The notes below the pieces were generated by a model. It ran no database searches. It was not told where the DNA came from and saw only the letters and a program-made list of their open reading frames with translations. This document shows, in pieces, positions 44,701-51,611 of a stretch of DNA of 64,000 nucleotides (position 1 is its first letter; every line of letters begins with the position of its first letter). Source of the DNA: Geobacillus vulcani PSS1. GTDB taxonomy: Bacteria; Bacillota; Bacilli; Bacillales; Anoxybacillaceae. Both the position numbers and the translations under genes were made by a program. The stretch lies in the NCBI RefSeq assembly GCF_000733845.1, contig NZ_JPOI01000001.1, positions 1,093,501 through 1,157,500 on the forward strand, given 5' to 3'.

Positions 44701-45648
44701 ATGCAGACAAGGACGCCGACAAGGAAAACATGCAAGACATTGCTTGAGGAATTCCAGCGCGCACCGCAGCCGCTTCGGGTGGAGAAACTCGTGTTTGCCG
44801 GCGTTGGAGGGCGGGATGTGTACAACATTTCCGCGCCGTTTGAAGACGGTGGCGAATGGGTCATTGCTGGACGGGTGGAAGCAAGAGACAGTGAGCAATC
44901 CGAAGTATACTTTTTCGTCGAGCGTGAAGGGACATGGGTGCCGCGGGAAGGGGCGCCGGTGTTTGCGCTGCAGGATCCGTTTGTTTCGCGGGTGCACGGG
45001 CATTTGGTGTTTGGCGGTGTGGAGACGTTTCCTCATCCTGTGCTGCGCGGGATGCTGTATTGGCGGACGGTGTTTTACCGAGGAACGACGCTCCATGATT
45101 TGACGCCGTTCTTTACGGGGCCTGATGGGATGAAAGACATCCGCCTTGTCGAGCTGCAGGATGGATCGGTCGGGGTTTTCACCCGTCCGCAAGGGAAAAA
45201 AGGCGGACGCGGAAAAATCGGATTCACCCGTGTCGGCTCGCTTGAGGAACTGACGGTCGAAGCGATTCAAGACGCCCCGTTGATTGATGGCCAGTTTGCG
45301 GACGGGGAATGGGGAGGCGCCAATGAAATTCATTTGCTTGCCAATGGGTTGGTCGGCGTTCTCGGGCATATTGCCTGCTTTGATGAGGAGAGGAACCGTC
45401 ATTATTATCCAATGGTGTTTGCGTTCAATCCGGATACCGGGGAAGCGTCGGACATGGAGTTGATTGCCACCAGAGCCGATTTCCTCGACGGTCCGGCGAA
45501 GCGGCCGGATTTGGCGGATGTGGTGTTTAGCGGTGGACTGATTCGCAAAGAGGATGGCACGGCCGATTTTTATGCTGGAACAAGTGACGCAGAAGCACAA
45601 AAACTAACGATTGTTGATCCATTTACGAAATACGAAAGGCAGGGGTGA
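44701..45648 (+). CDS. DUF1861 family protein, first copy
   Basis: A 315-residue cytoplasmic protein of the DUF1861 group, a beta-propeller-like family often placed beside GH130 phosphorylases. Conserved runs include FAGVGGRDVYNISAPFEDGG, GRVEARDSEQSEVYFF, LQDPFVSRVHGHLVFGGVET and GPDGMKDIRLVELQDGSVG. The ordered Glu/Asp-rich strands are like a glycoside-hydrolase propeller, but no activity is known to me. The ATG at 44701 follows GGGAGAG; ATGs at 44671 and 44674 lack a site. Its stop overlaps the upstream region of the GH130 gene. A close paralogue lies at 49.1 kb. Confidence 0.82.
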   Translation: MQTRTPTRKTCKTLLEEFQRAPQPLRVEKLVFAGVGGRDVYNISAPFEDGGEWVIAGRVEARDSEQSEVYFFVEREGTWVPREGAPVFALQDPFVSRVHGHLVFGGVETFPHPVLRGMLYWRTVFYRGTTLHDLTPFFTGPDGMKDIRLVELQDGSVGVFTRPQGKKGGRGKIGFTRVGSLEELTVEAIQDAPLIDGQFADGEWGGANEIHLLANGLVGVLGHIACFDEERNRHYYPMVFAFNPDTGEASDMELIATRADFLDGPAKRPDLADVVFSGGLIRKEDGTADFYAGTSDAEAQKLTIVDPFTKYERQG

Positions 45649-45650
45649 CG

Positions 45651-46709
45651 ATGCACCTTTACCGCTACGAAGAAAACCCGCTGATTACACCGAACGATGT
45701 GTCGCCGTACCATGACGGATTTGAAGTGATCGGGGCGTTTAACGCTGGGGTGGCGAAATTTCAAGGGGAAGTGTTGCTGCTGCTGCGGGTGGCCGAGCGG
45801 CCGGTTTCGGATGACCCGAACGTGGTGAAAGCGCCGGTGTGGAATCCACGGACGGGGAAGGTCGATGTTTACGAGTTCCGCAAGGACGACCCGCGCTATG
45901 ATTTTTCCGACCCGAGGGTCATTAAAGAGGCAGGGACGGAGCGGTTTTTGTATTTGACGTCGCTTTCCTATTTGCGCCTCGCCCGAAGTCAAGATGGGCG
46001 GCGGTTTGCGATTGAGGATCGGCCGTTCGTCTATCCGTCCAATGAGCTTGAGACGTTTGGCATTGAGGATCCACGCATCACATGTATTGATGGAACGTAT
46101 TACATTTATTTCAGTGCCGTCTCACCCAAAGGAGTCGGCGAAGCGATGGTGTCAACGACGGATTTCCGGACGGTTGTGCATCATGGCATGATCTTCGCGC
46201 CGGAAAACAAAGATGTGCTCATTTTTCCGGAGAAGATCAACGGCAAGTATTACGCCCTTCATCGGCCGGTGCCAAGAAGCAACGGCCGCCCTGAGGTGTG
46301 GATCGCGGAGTCGGACAATTTGCGCTACTGGGGGAACCACCGCTTTTTGTTCGGTTTGCGGGAAGGAAAATGGGACAGCGCCCGCATCGGCGGCGGGGCG
46401 GTGCCGATCAAGACGGAGCACGGCTGGCTTGAGCTGTACCACGGGGCGTCGGAAGACCACCGCTACTGCATGGGGGCGGTGCTCCTCGATTTGAACGATC
46501 CATCGAAAGTTCTCGCCCGCTCGGAGCGGCCGCTCGTCGAGCCGGAGGCCGATTACGAAGTGAACGGCTTTTTCGGGCGTGTCGTGTTCTCGTGCGGAGC
46601 GCTCGTTGAGGGCGATGTCGTGAAAATGTATTACGGCGCCGCCGATACGTCGATGGCGTGCGTCGAGCTGAAGCTCGGCGAGATTTTGGATTCGCTTGTG
46701 AAAGTATAA
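45651..46709 (+). CDS. GH130 family glycoside phosphorylase (beta-mannoside type)
   Basis: This 352-residue five-bladed propeller enzyme would cleave a beta-mannoside bond with phosphate to give mannose 1-phosphate. FGIEDPRITCIDGTYYIYFSA contains the conserved catalytic Asp (EDPR) and GAFNAGVAKFQGEVLLLLRVAER is the substrate-side signature. Family members act on mannosyl-glucose, beta-1,4- or beta-1,2-manno-oligosaccharides; the subfamily cannot be fixed by eye. The ATG at 45651 lies three bases after the DUF1861 stop, with GCAGGGG upstream. It is the last gene of the operon, followed by a terminator. Confidence 0.88.
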   Translation: MHLYRYEENPLITPNDVSPYHDGFEVIGAFNAGVAKFQGEVLLLLRVAERPVSDDPNVVKAPVWNPRTGKVDVYEFRKDDPRYDFSDPRVIKEAGTERFLYLTSLSYLRLARSQDGRRFAIEDRPFVYPSNELETFGIEDPRITCIDGTYYIYFSAVSPKGVGEAMVSTTDFRTVVHHGMIFAPENKDVLIFPEKINGKYYALHRPVPRSNGRPEVWIAESDNLRYWGNHRFLFGLREGKWDSARIGGGAVPIKTEHGWLELYHGASEDHRYCMGAVLLDLNDPSKVLARSERPLVEPEADYEVNGFFGRVVFSCGALVEGDVVKMYYGAADTSMACVELKLGEILDSLVKV

Positions 46710-46746
46710 CCTTAAAGTTTGCCCGCCGGTGGCGATGCCAGAATGG

Positions 46747-46777
46747 AAACGCCCGAACGGCCGGGCGTTTCTTTTTG
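46747..46777 (+). terminator. Terminator after the GH130 gene
   Basis: GAAACGCCCG and CGGGCGTTTC form a 10-bp stem around AACGGC, followed by TTTTT. Confidence 0.88.
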
Positions 46778-46894
46778 GGTTGGCGCAACGGTTTCGTTTC
46801 TTTTCCATTCCACAGGATTTGGTATAATAAAAACAACGCAACTGTTCACCATACAATGCTAAATCGATGTAAACATTGATCGAAGGATATAGTT

Positions 46895-47033
46895 CTAGAA
46901 GGCTGGTGAAAAACGGCTGTTTCCCTTGATCGATGGGGAACGTGTGAAAAGGAGTACCGATACTACAGGGTTTTTCTATTTGAGAAACGAGGCTGGTAAG
47001 CGGCATACTCCCTTACCATCACCGCTCTTCTAG
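46895..47033 (+). repeat. MITE-like repeat, copy 3
   Basis: The ends are CTAGAAGGCTGGTGA and TCACCGCTCTTCTAG. It lies between the GH130 terminator and galU, ending about 50 bases before the galU start. Confidence 0.85.
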
Positions 47034-47082
47034 ATAGGGTGCCAACGGTCGATCATCGTGGAATGGAGGAGGAACAGCAGAA

Positions 47083-48003
47083 ATGAAAAAGGTGCGCAAA
47101 GCCATCATCCCGGCAGCAGGACTTGGAACGCGGTTTTTGCCAGCGACGAAGGCCATGCCGAAGGAAATGCTTCCGATCGTTGATAAGCCGACGATTCAAT
47201 ATATTGTCGAAGAAGCCATCGCCTCAGGCATTGAGGACATCATCATCGTCACCGGGAAAGGGAAGCGGGCGATTGAGGACCATTTTGACTACGCGTTTGA
47301 GTTGGAACAGATGCTCAAGCAAAAAGGGAAGCTGGATCTGCTGGAGAAAGTGAAAGAGCCGTCGAAGGTCGACATCCACTACATTCGCCAAAAGGAGCCG
47401 AAAGGGCTGGGGCATGCGGTTTGGTGCGCGCGCAATTTCATTGGAGACGAGCCGTTTGCGGTGCTGTTGGGTGACGATATCGTCCAGGCGGAAAAGCCTT
47501 GTTTAAAACAGCTCATTGAGCAGTATGAACAGACGTTCAGTTCGGTGATCGGCGTTAAGCGCGTGCCGGAGGAAGAAACGCATCGCTACGGGATCATCGA
47601 CCCGCTTGAGCAGCAAGGACGCCGCTACCAGGTGCGTCGCTTCGTGGAAAAACCAGCTCCGGGCACGGCGCCGTCGAATTTGGCGATCGTCGGGCGATAC
47701 GTGTTGACGCCGGAAATTTTCTTGTTTTTAGAGAAACAGGAAGTTGGCGCAGGTGGGGAGATTCAGCTCACTGATGCGATCGGGCGGCTCAACGAAATTC
47801 AACGTGTCTTTGCCTACGAGTTTGAGGGAAAACGGTACGATGTCGGAGAGAAGCTCGGCTTTATTGAAACGACGATTGAGTTTGCTCTGCAAAACGAGGA
47901 GCTGCGGAGTGACTTGCTTTCGTTTTTGGAGCGGATTGTAGCGGAGGCAAAGGGATCAGGGGCAGTGAACAGCGAACAGGGCGACGGTGCGCACAAAAAA
48001 TGA
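47083..48003 (+). CDS. galU: UTP-glucose-1-phosphate uridylyltransferase
   Basis: A 306-residue nucleotidyltransferase making UDP-glucose from UTP and glucose 1-phosphate, for wall teichoic acid glucosylation, glycolipid and capsule. [25 protein letters not shown] is the nucleotide-binding loop, with the [12 protein letters not shown] and [25 protein letters not shown] segments that mark bacterial GalU/GtaB. GGAGGAACAGC precedes the ATG. It seems to be its own unit between MITE copies. The ugd gene 13 kb on would use its product. Confidence 0.93.
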   Translation: MKKVRKAIIPAAGLGTRFLPATKAMPKEMLPIVDKPTIQYIVEEAIASGIEDIIIVTGKGKRAIEDHFDYAFELEQMLKQKGKLDLLEKVKEPSKVDIHYIRQKEPKGLGHAVWCARNFIGDEPFAVLLGDDIVQAEKPCLKQLIEQYEQTFSSVIGVKRVPEEETHRYGIIDPLEQQGRRYQVRRFVEKPAPGTAPSNLAIVGRYVLTPEIFLFLEKQEVGAGGEIQLTDAIGRLNEIQRVFAYEFEGKRYDVGEKLGFIETTIEFALQNEELRSDLLSFLERIVAEAKGSGAVNSEQGDGAHKK

Positions 48004-48075
48004 CAGACGCCCACCCGCGTCAAACGGGGTGGAGAATAGTGAAAAGGACGAAGCGAATGGTTTAGCGGCATTTTT

Positions 48076-48214
48076 CTATAAGGCTGGTGAAAAACAGCGG
48101 TTTTTCCTCATCCATGAGCGAACGTATGAAAAGAAGACCCGATGTTATGAGGTTTTTCTATTGGAGAAACGATGCTGGGAAGCGGTATGTGCTATTCAAT
48201 CACCGGCCTTCTAT
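48076..48214 (+). repeat. MITE-like repeat, copy 4
   Basis: The ends are TATAAGGCTGGTGA and TCACCGGCCTTCTA. It lies in the galU-macrodomain gap, with ATGAAAAGAAGACCCG in place of the usual centre. Confidence 0.8.
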
Positions 48215-48365
48215 GTATTCATCAAAAAGGGATACGCCGAAAAATGGGCTTTCCGGGACGGTGACGCTGTTGTATGCGGCCAAGGACGAGCGGCATAACC
48301 ATGCCGTTGTCCTCTGTGATGTTTTGCGCAAACTAGCCGCGAGGCGAAGCAAGGAGGGATGAACG

Positions 48366-48854
48366 GTGATTCGCGCCATGGTCGGCGATTTGACGAAGGT
48401 GGAAGGGGTCGAGTACATTTGCAATGCCGCCAACGGCATCGGGCCGATGGGCGGCGGGGTGGCGGCGGCGATTCGCCGAGCGGGCGGACGCGTGATTGAG
48501 GAAGAGGCGATCCGCATCTGCCAAGCGCAAGATCCACAGCCGGGCGATCTGTATGTGACGGGGGCGGGAACGTTGCCGTTTCGCGGTGTGATCCATCTTG
48601 TGACGATGAAGCAGCCGGCAGGGGAGACGTCGTATGCGATCGTTCGCCAATGCCTCGAGCGGCTGGTCGCGCACTGCCGGGAGCACGGGATCAAGAAGGT
48701 GGCGCTTCCGGCGCTCGGGACAGGTGTTGGGGGTCTTGACAAAGAAAAAGTGGCGCGGTTGTTTGTCGAGGTGCTCGAGCCGGTAACGGATGTGGAGTTT
48801 GTGGTTGTGGACATCGATGAGTCGTTGATCCGTCACATTCAGCCAGATGAATAA
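48366..48854 (+). CDS. Macrodomain (ADP-ribose binding/hydrolase) protein
   Basis: A 162-residue stand-alone macrodomain. MIRAMVGDLTKVEGVEYICNAAN is the first strand and adenine pocket, with GPMGGGVAAAIRRAGG as the catalytic and phosphate loop and ALPALGTGVGGLDKEKVARL as the distal ribose loop. Bacterial members remove ADP-ribose from proteins or act on O-acetyl-ADP-ribose. The GTG start follows AAGGAGGGATGAAC. No sirtuin or DarT-type toxin lies beside it, so partner and substrate are open. Confidence 0.88.
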   Translation: MIRAMVGDLTKVEGVEYICNAANGIGPMGGGVAAAIRRAGGRVIEEEAIRICQAQDPQPGDLYVTGAGTLPFRGVIHLVTMKQPAGETSYAIVRQCLERLVAHCREHGIKKVALPALGTGVGGLDKEKVARLFVEVLEPVTDVEFVVVDIDESLIRHIQPDE

Positions 48855-48862
48855 GGAAGAAA

Positions 48863-48897
48863 AAGGGCCTTGACAGACGCTTGGCCCTTCTTTTTTT
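48863..48897 (+). terminator. Terminator after the macrodomain gene
   Basis: AAGGGCC and GGCCCTT form the stem around TTGACAGACGCTT, followed by CTTTTTTT. Confidence 0.88.
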
Positions 48898-49125
48898 GGC
48901 AAACAATAACGTGTTTCACAATTCTCCATATCATATTATAATATAACACACAAACGAGTTTCATGGACTTCCTTGTCTAGCCTAGGAGGTGGCGCTGCCA
49001 TTCCTGTCCGATGAATGGGACTTGGGGAAAAGGAAGTCAACGAACATTTCCTGTGCAAGCCTGTTCAGGGACAACAGCCAAAAACAAGGCGTACGGCGTT
49101 TTTGGCAACGCCTGGAGGGATGATG

Positions 49126-50097
49126 ATGCTGTTCCAATCACCGACATTGAAGACATGCCAAGTGTTAGTCGATGAATTCCGCCTGGCCCCACAGCCGTTT
49201 GAGCCGCAAAAATTGCGCTTTGCGGGTGTTGGGGATCGAGACGTTTATAATATTTCCGCGCCGTTTGAAGATGACGGCGAGGTGGTTATCGCTGGCCGCG
49301 TCGAATCGCGGGACAGCGAACAGTCGGAAGTGTACTTTTTCGTGGAGCGCGATGGGGTTTGGATTCCACGCGAAGGAGCGCCGGTGTTTGCCTTGCAAGA
49401 TCCGTTTGTGGCGCGCATTCACGGCCAGCTTGTGTTTGGCGGGGTGGAAACGTTTCCGCATCCGGTGTTTAGCGGCGAGTATTGTTGGCGGACGGTCTTT
49501 TACCGCGGCCCGAACATCCGTGGGCTGAAACCGTTCGCGCAGGGGCCGGACGGGATGAAAGATATTCGGCTTGTCGAGCTGAAAGACGGCTCGATCGGCG
49601 TTTTCACCCGGCCGCAAGGGGAAAAGGGCGGACGCGGAAAGATCGGCTTTACTCGCATTGTTTCACTTGATGACTTGACACCGGACGTCATTGAAGCCGC
49701 CCCGCTGCTTGACGCCCAATTCACCGATGAGGAATGGGGCGGTGTGAATGAAGCGCATTTGTTGGCAAACGGGCTCGTTGGGGCGCTTGGCCATATCGCC
49801 TGCTTTGACGAGCACGGCAACCGCCATTACTATCCGATGGTGTTCGTATTGAATCCGGAGACGATGGAGCGCTCAGATCTGGAATTGTTGGCGCTTCGCT
49901 CCCACTTTTTGGATGGACCGGCGAAGCGGCCGGATTTGACGAATGTCGTCTTCAGCGGCGGCTTGATCCGCAAAGGAGACGGCACCGCCGAGCTGTACGC
50001 CGGCGTCGGCGATGCCGAGGCGCAAAAAATTTCCCTGATCGACCCGTTTGTCAAGTACGAGGCGCAAGAACTTGATCGGATGTATGCTTCCGTTTAG
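49126..50097 (+). CDS. DUF1861 family protein, second copy
   Basis: A 323-residue paralogue of the 44.7-kb protein; long stretches are the same (VYNISAPFEDDGE, RDSEQSEVYFFVERDGVW, GPDGMKDIRLVELKDGSIG, CFDEHGNRHYYPMVF). By eye about seven residues in ten match. It has its own terminator and no GH130 or transporter beside it. GGAGGG is spaced for the ATG at 49126; ATGs at 49120 and 49123 are alternatives, and upstream in-frame sequence is not like the family. The function is unknown, presumably linked to the mannoside pathway. Confidence 0.82.
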   Translation: MLFQSPTLKTCQVLVDEFRLAPQPFEPQKLRFAGVGDRDVYNISAPFEDDGEVVIAGRVESRDSEQSEVYFFVERDGVWIPREGAPVFALQDPFVARIHGQLVFGGVETFPHPVFSGEYCWRTVFYRGPNIRGLKPFAQGPDGMKDIRLVELKDGSIGVFTRPQGEKGGRGKIGFTRIVSLDDLTPDVIEAAPLLDAQFTDEEWGGVNEAHLLANGLVGALGHIACFDEHGNRHYYPMVFVLNPETMERSDLELLALRSHFLDGPAKRPDLTNVVFSGGLIRKGDGTAELYAGVGDAEAQKISLIDPFVKYEAQELDRMYASV

Positions 50098-50100
50098 CGA

Positions 50101-50158
50101 AAAGGATCGGCACGACAGACCTTCTCTTGATGAGGAAGGCTGGGGGCCGATCCTTTTT
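50101..50158 (+). terminator. Terminator after the second DUF1861 gene
   Basis: AAAGGATCGGC and GCCGATCCTTT form an 11-bp outer stem enclosing a CCTTC/GAAGG inner hairpin, followed by TT. Confidence 0.8.
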
Positions 50159-50329
50159 CCGTTTGGTCGCGATGTTTCTTGCTTTGTAGCAAGGAGCTCG
50201 GTTTGACATGAACATGACCGGTTCACACGATAGGTCAACAATGATTGGTTTCTCCATGTTTGACATGAACGTGGCTTGTTTGGAGGATAGACAACAATGG
50301 CCGGCGGTAATCAGGGGCAAGTTGCTCTC

Positions 50330-50470
50330 CTGGAAGGCCGGTGAAAAACAACTGTTTCCCTTGATCGATGAGGGAACGTGTGAAAAGCAGGACTGATGCC
50401 GCGGGGTTTTTTGTATTTGCGAAACGAGGCGGGTAAGCGCCCTACTCCCTTAAATCACCGCCTTCCTAGG
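50330..50470 (+). repeat. MITE-like repeat, copy 5
   Basis: The ends are CTGGAAGGCCGGTGA and TCACCGCCTTCCTAG. It lies directly before the Uma2 gene, whose likely -10 (TATACT) starts about 40 bases after the repeat ends. Confidence 0.85.
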
Positions 50471-50549
50471 AAAGGCCATTTTCCTCCCGTTGCCCCGTCT
50501 GAAGCCATCCGGTATACTGAGAAAAAAGGGGAATGGGGAGGGGCCTTCG

Positions 50550-51113
50550 TTGTCTTTGCCGCTTGCTTCTGGTGTGTCGTATGAGCGCTATTGGGTCCTG
50601 CGTGAACAAAGCGATGATCGTTTAGAGTATATTGATGGGGCCGTGTATATGACCCCGTCGCCAAGCGTTCGGCATCAGCTCATCTCGAGCCGCCTTCATT
50701 TTCAGTTCAGTTTGTTTTTTCGAGGAAAGCCGTGCGATGTGTTGGCAGCGCCGCTTGATGTGGAACTGGTCGATGAGCAAACAGGGGAACGACATGTGGT
50801 GGTTCCCGACTTGACGGTCATTTGCGGCGAAAAAGGGCTGGATGGAGCGAAGTATATCGGGGTTCCGCCGTTGATCGTCGAGATTCTCAGTCCGTCGAAC
50901 CAGGCGCATGATCTTGTCACAAAGTTCAATTTGTACATGGCGTGCGGTGTCCATGAATATTGGATAGTCAATCCGATGAAACAGGCTGTGACGGTGTATG
51001 TGCTCAATAAAGAACGGCTCTATGAGCAGGCGGATGTTCAAGTGAAAACAGGAACGGTTCGCTCTGTGTATTTCCCCGGGCTCGCAATCGATATGGCCGA
51101 GTTGTTTCATTGA
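50550..51113 (+). CDS. Uma2 family (PD-(D/E)XK) putative endonuclease
   Basis: A 187-residue protein with the DUF820/Uma2 nuclease fold: SYERYWVLREQSDDRLEYIDGAVYM opens it, and VVPDLTVICGEKG followed by VPPLIVEILSPSN gives the Asp and ExS/ExK-type active site. The role of these proteins is unknown; they are abundant in cyanobacteria and in Geobacillus. The start is TTG at 50550 behind GGGGAGGGG; an upstream in-frame start would add residues not in the family. TATACT near 50514 is a likely -10. It stands alone with its own terminator. Confidence 0.8.
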   Translation: MSLPLASGVSYERYWVLREQSDDRLEYIDGAVYMTPSPSVRHQLISSRLHFQFSLFFRGKPCDVLAAPLDVELVDEQTGERHVVVPDLTVICGEKGLDGAKYIGVPPLIVEILSPSNQAHDLVTKFNLYMACGVHEYWIVNPMKQAVTVYVLNKERLYEQADVQVKTGTVRSVYFPGLAIDMAELFH

Positions 51114-51142
51114 TAGGATGCCGAGAGGATGGCTTGAAAGCG

Positions 51143-51172
51143 AACAGCGTGGGAGCAATCCCACGCTGTTTC
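51143..51172 (+). terminator. Terminator after the Uma2 gene
   Basis: AACAGCGTGGGA and TCCCACGCTGTT form a perfect 12-bp stem around GCAA, followed by TCTTAG. The T-run is short. Confidence 0.75.
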
Positions 51173-51198
51173 TTAGAAAATGTGCGCACCTTCATCAG

Positions 51199-51467
51199 TC
51201 ATTTTCATGCCTAAGGGTGAACGATTGACCATGGATTCCGTGAAAAATCCCACGCTGGCAAGCGTTGGTTTTCATCTCTGGGTAGAGGGCAGCGGACCGC
51301 GCTGCCCATGGCACTTTCCGTGAAACTGCCGCACTGACGCGGATTTTCATCCCTAGGTGGAGGGTAGCAGATCGCGCTGCCCATGGAACTTTTCTATGAA
51401 AATCCGAAGCCGACGAGCCATGGTTTTCATGCTTGGGTGAAGGACAAACCATTGCCTATGGAATGGA
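51199..51467 (+). repeat. Tandem array of about four REP-like palindromic units
   Basis: This is the longest array. Each unit has TTTTCATnnCTnGGT...GGGnA...TGCCCATGG...TTTCCGTGAAA or a variant. Units 2 and 3 keep GGGCAGCGGACCGCGCTGCCC and GCAGATCGCGCTGC hairpins; units 1 and 4 are more diverged (GATTGACCATGG, CATTGCCTATGG). Spacers carry CACGCTGGCAAGCG-like short palindromes. It fills the Uma2-ywqA gap. Confidence 0.85.
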
Positions 51468-51492
51468 TTGAGGCGGCGTTCATCGCTCACCT

Positions 51493-51609
51493 TTACGGTT
51501 GCTTTTGCCGCTTTTCCCGCTCTTTCACTTTTTCTTCCATCCGCTTCAGCAATTTCTCCCACGGGTTTTCCGCCGTTTTTTTCTTGCGCTTTGGCTTTTC
51601 TTCCGTCAT
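51493..51609 (-). CDS. 38-residue basic small protein downstream of ywqA
   Basis: An ATG 3 bases after the ywqA stop opens a 38-codon frame reading MTEEKPKRKKKTAENPWEKL and ending KEREKRQKQP. It is very rich in Lys and Glu and predicted to be helical. GGAGACGCTTG at the end of ywqA gives it a ribosome site, so translation coupled to ywqA is likely. I know no function; DNA or RNA contact through the Lys cluster is possible. Confidence 0.5.
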   Translation of the reverse strand: MTEEKPKRKKKTAENPWEKLLKRMEEKVKEREKRQKQP

Positions 51610-51611
51610 GA

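Noticed and set aside
46152..47006. A long minus-strand frame carrying SLVSQIEKPCSIG, with similar peptides at 35743 (plus) and 30223 (plus)
   Set aside because: The shared peptide is only the translation of the MITE-like repeat in its reverse orientation. The rest of each frame is antisense to GH130 or is intergenic DNA, so these are not a protein family.
48087..48362. A plus-strand frame starting inside MITE copy 4 and running to the macrodomain gene
   Set aside because: Most of it is repeat sequence. The macrodomain gene has its own strong ribosome site and GTG start.
51199..51467. A possible CRISPR-like array because of spaced repeats
   Set aside because: The units are longer than CRISPR repeats, vary strongly, are palindromic across the whole unit and have similar rather than unique spacers; no cas gene is near.
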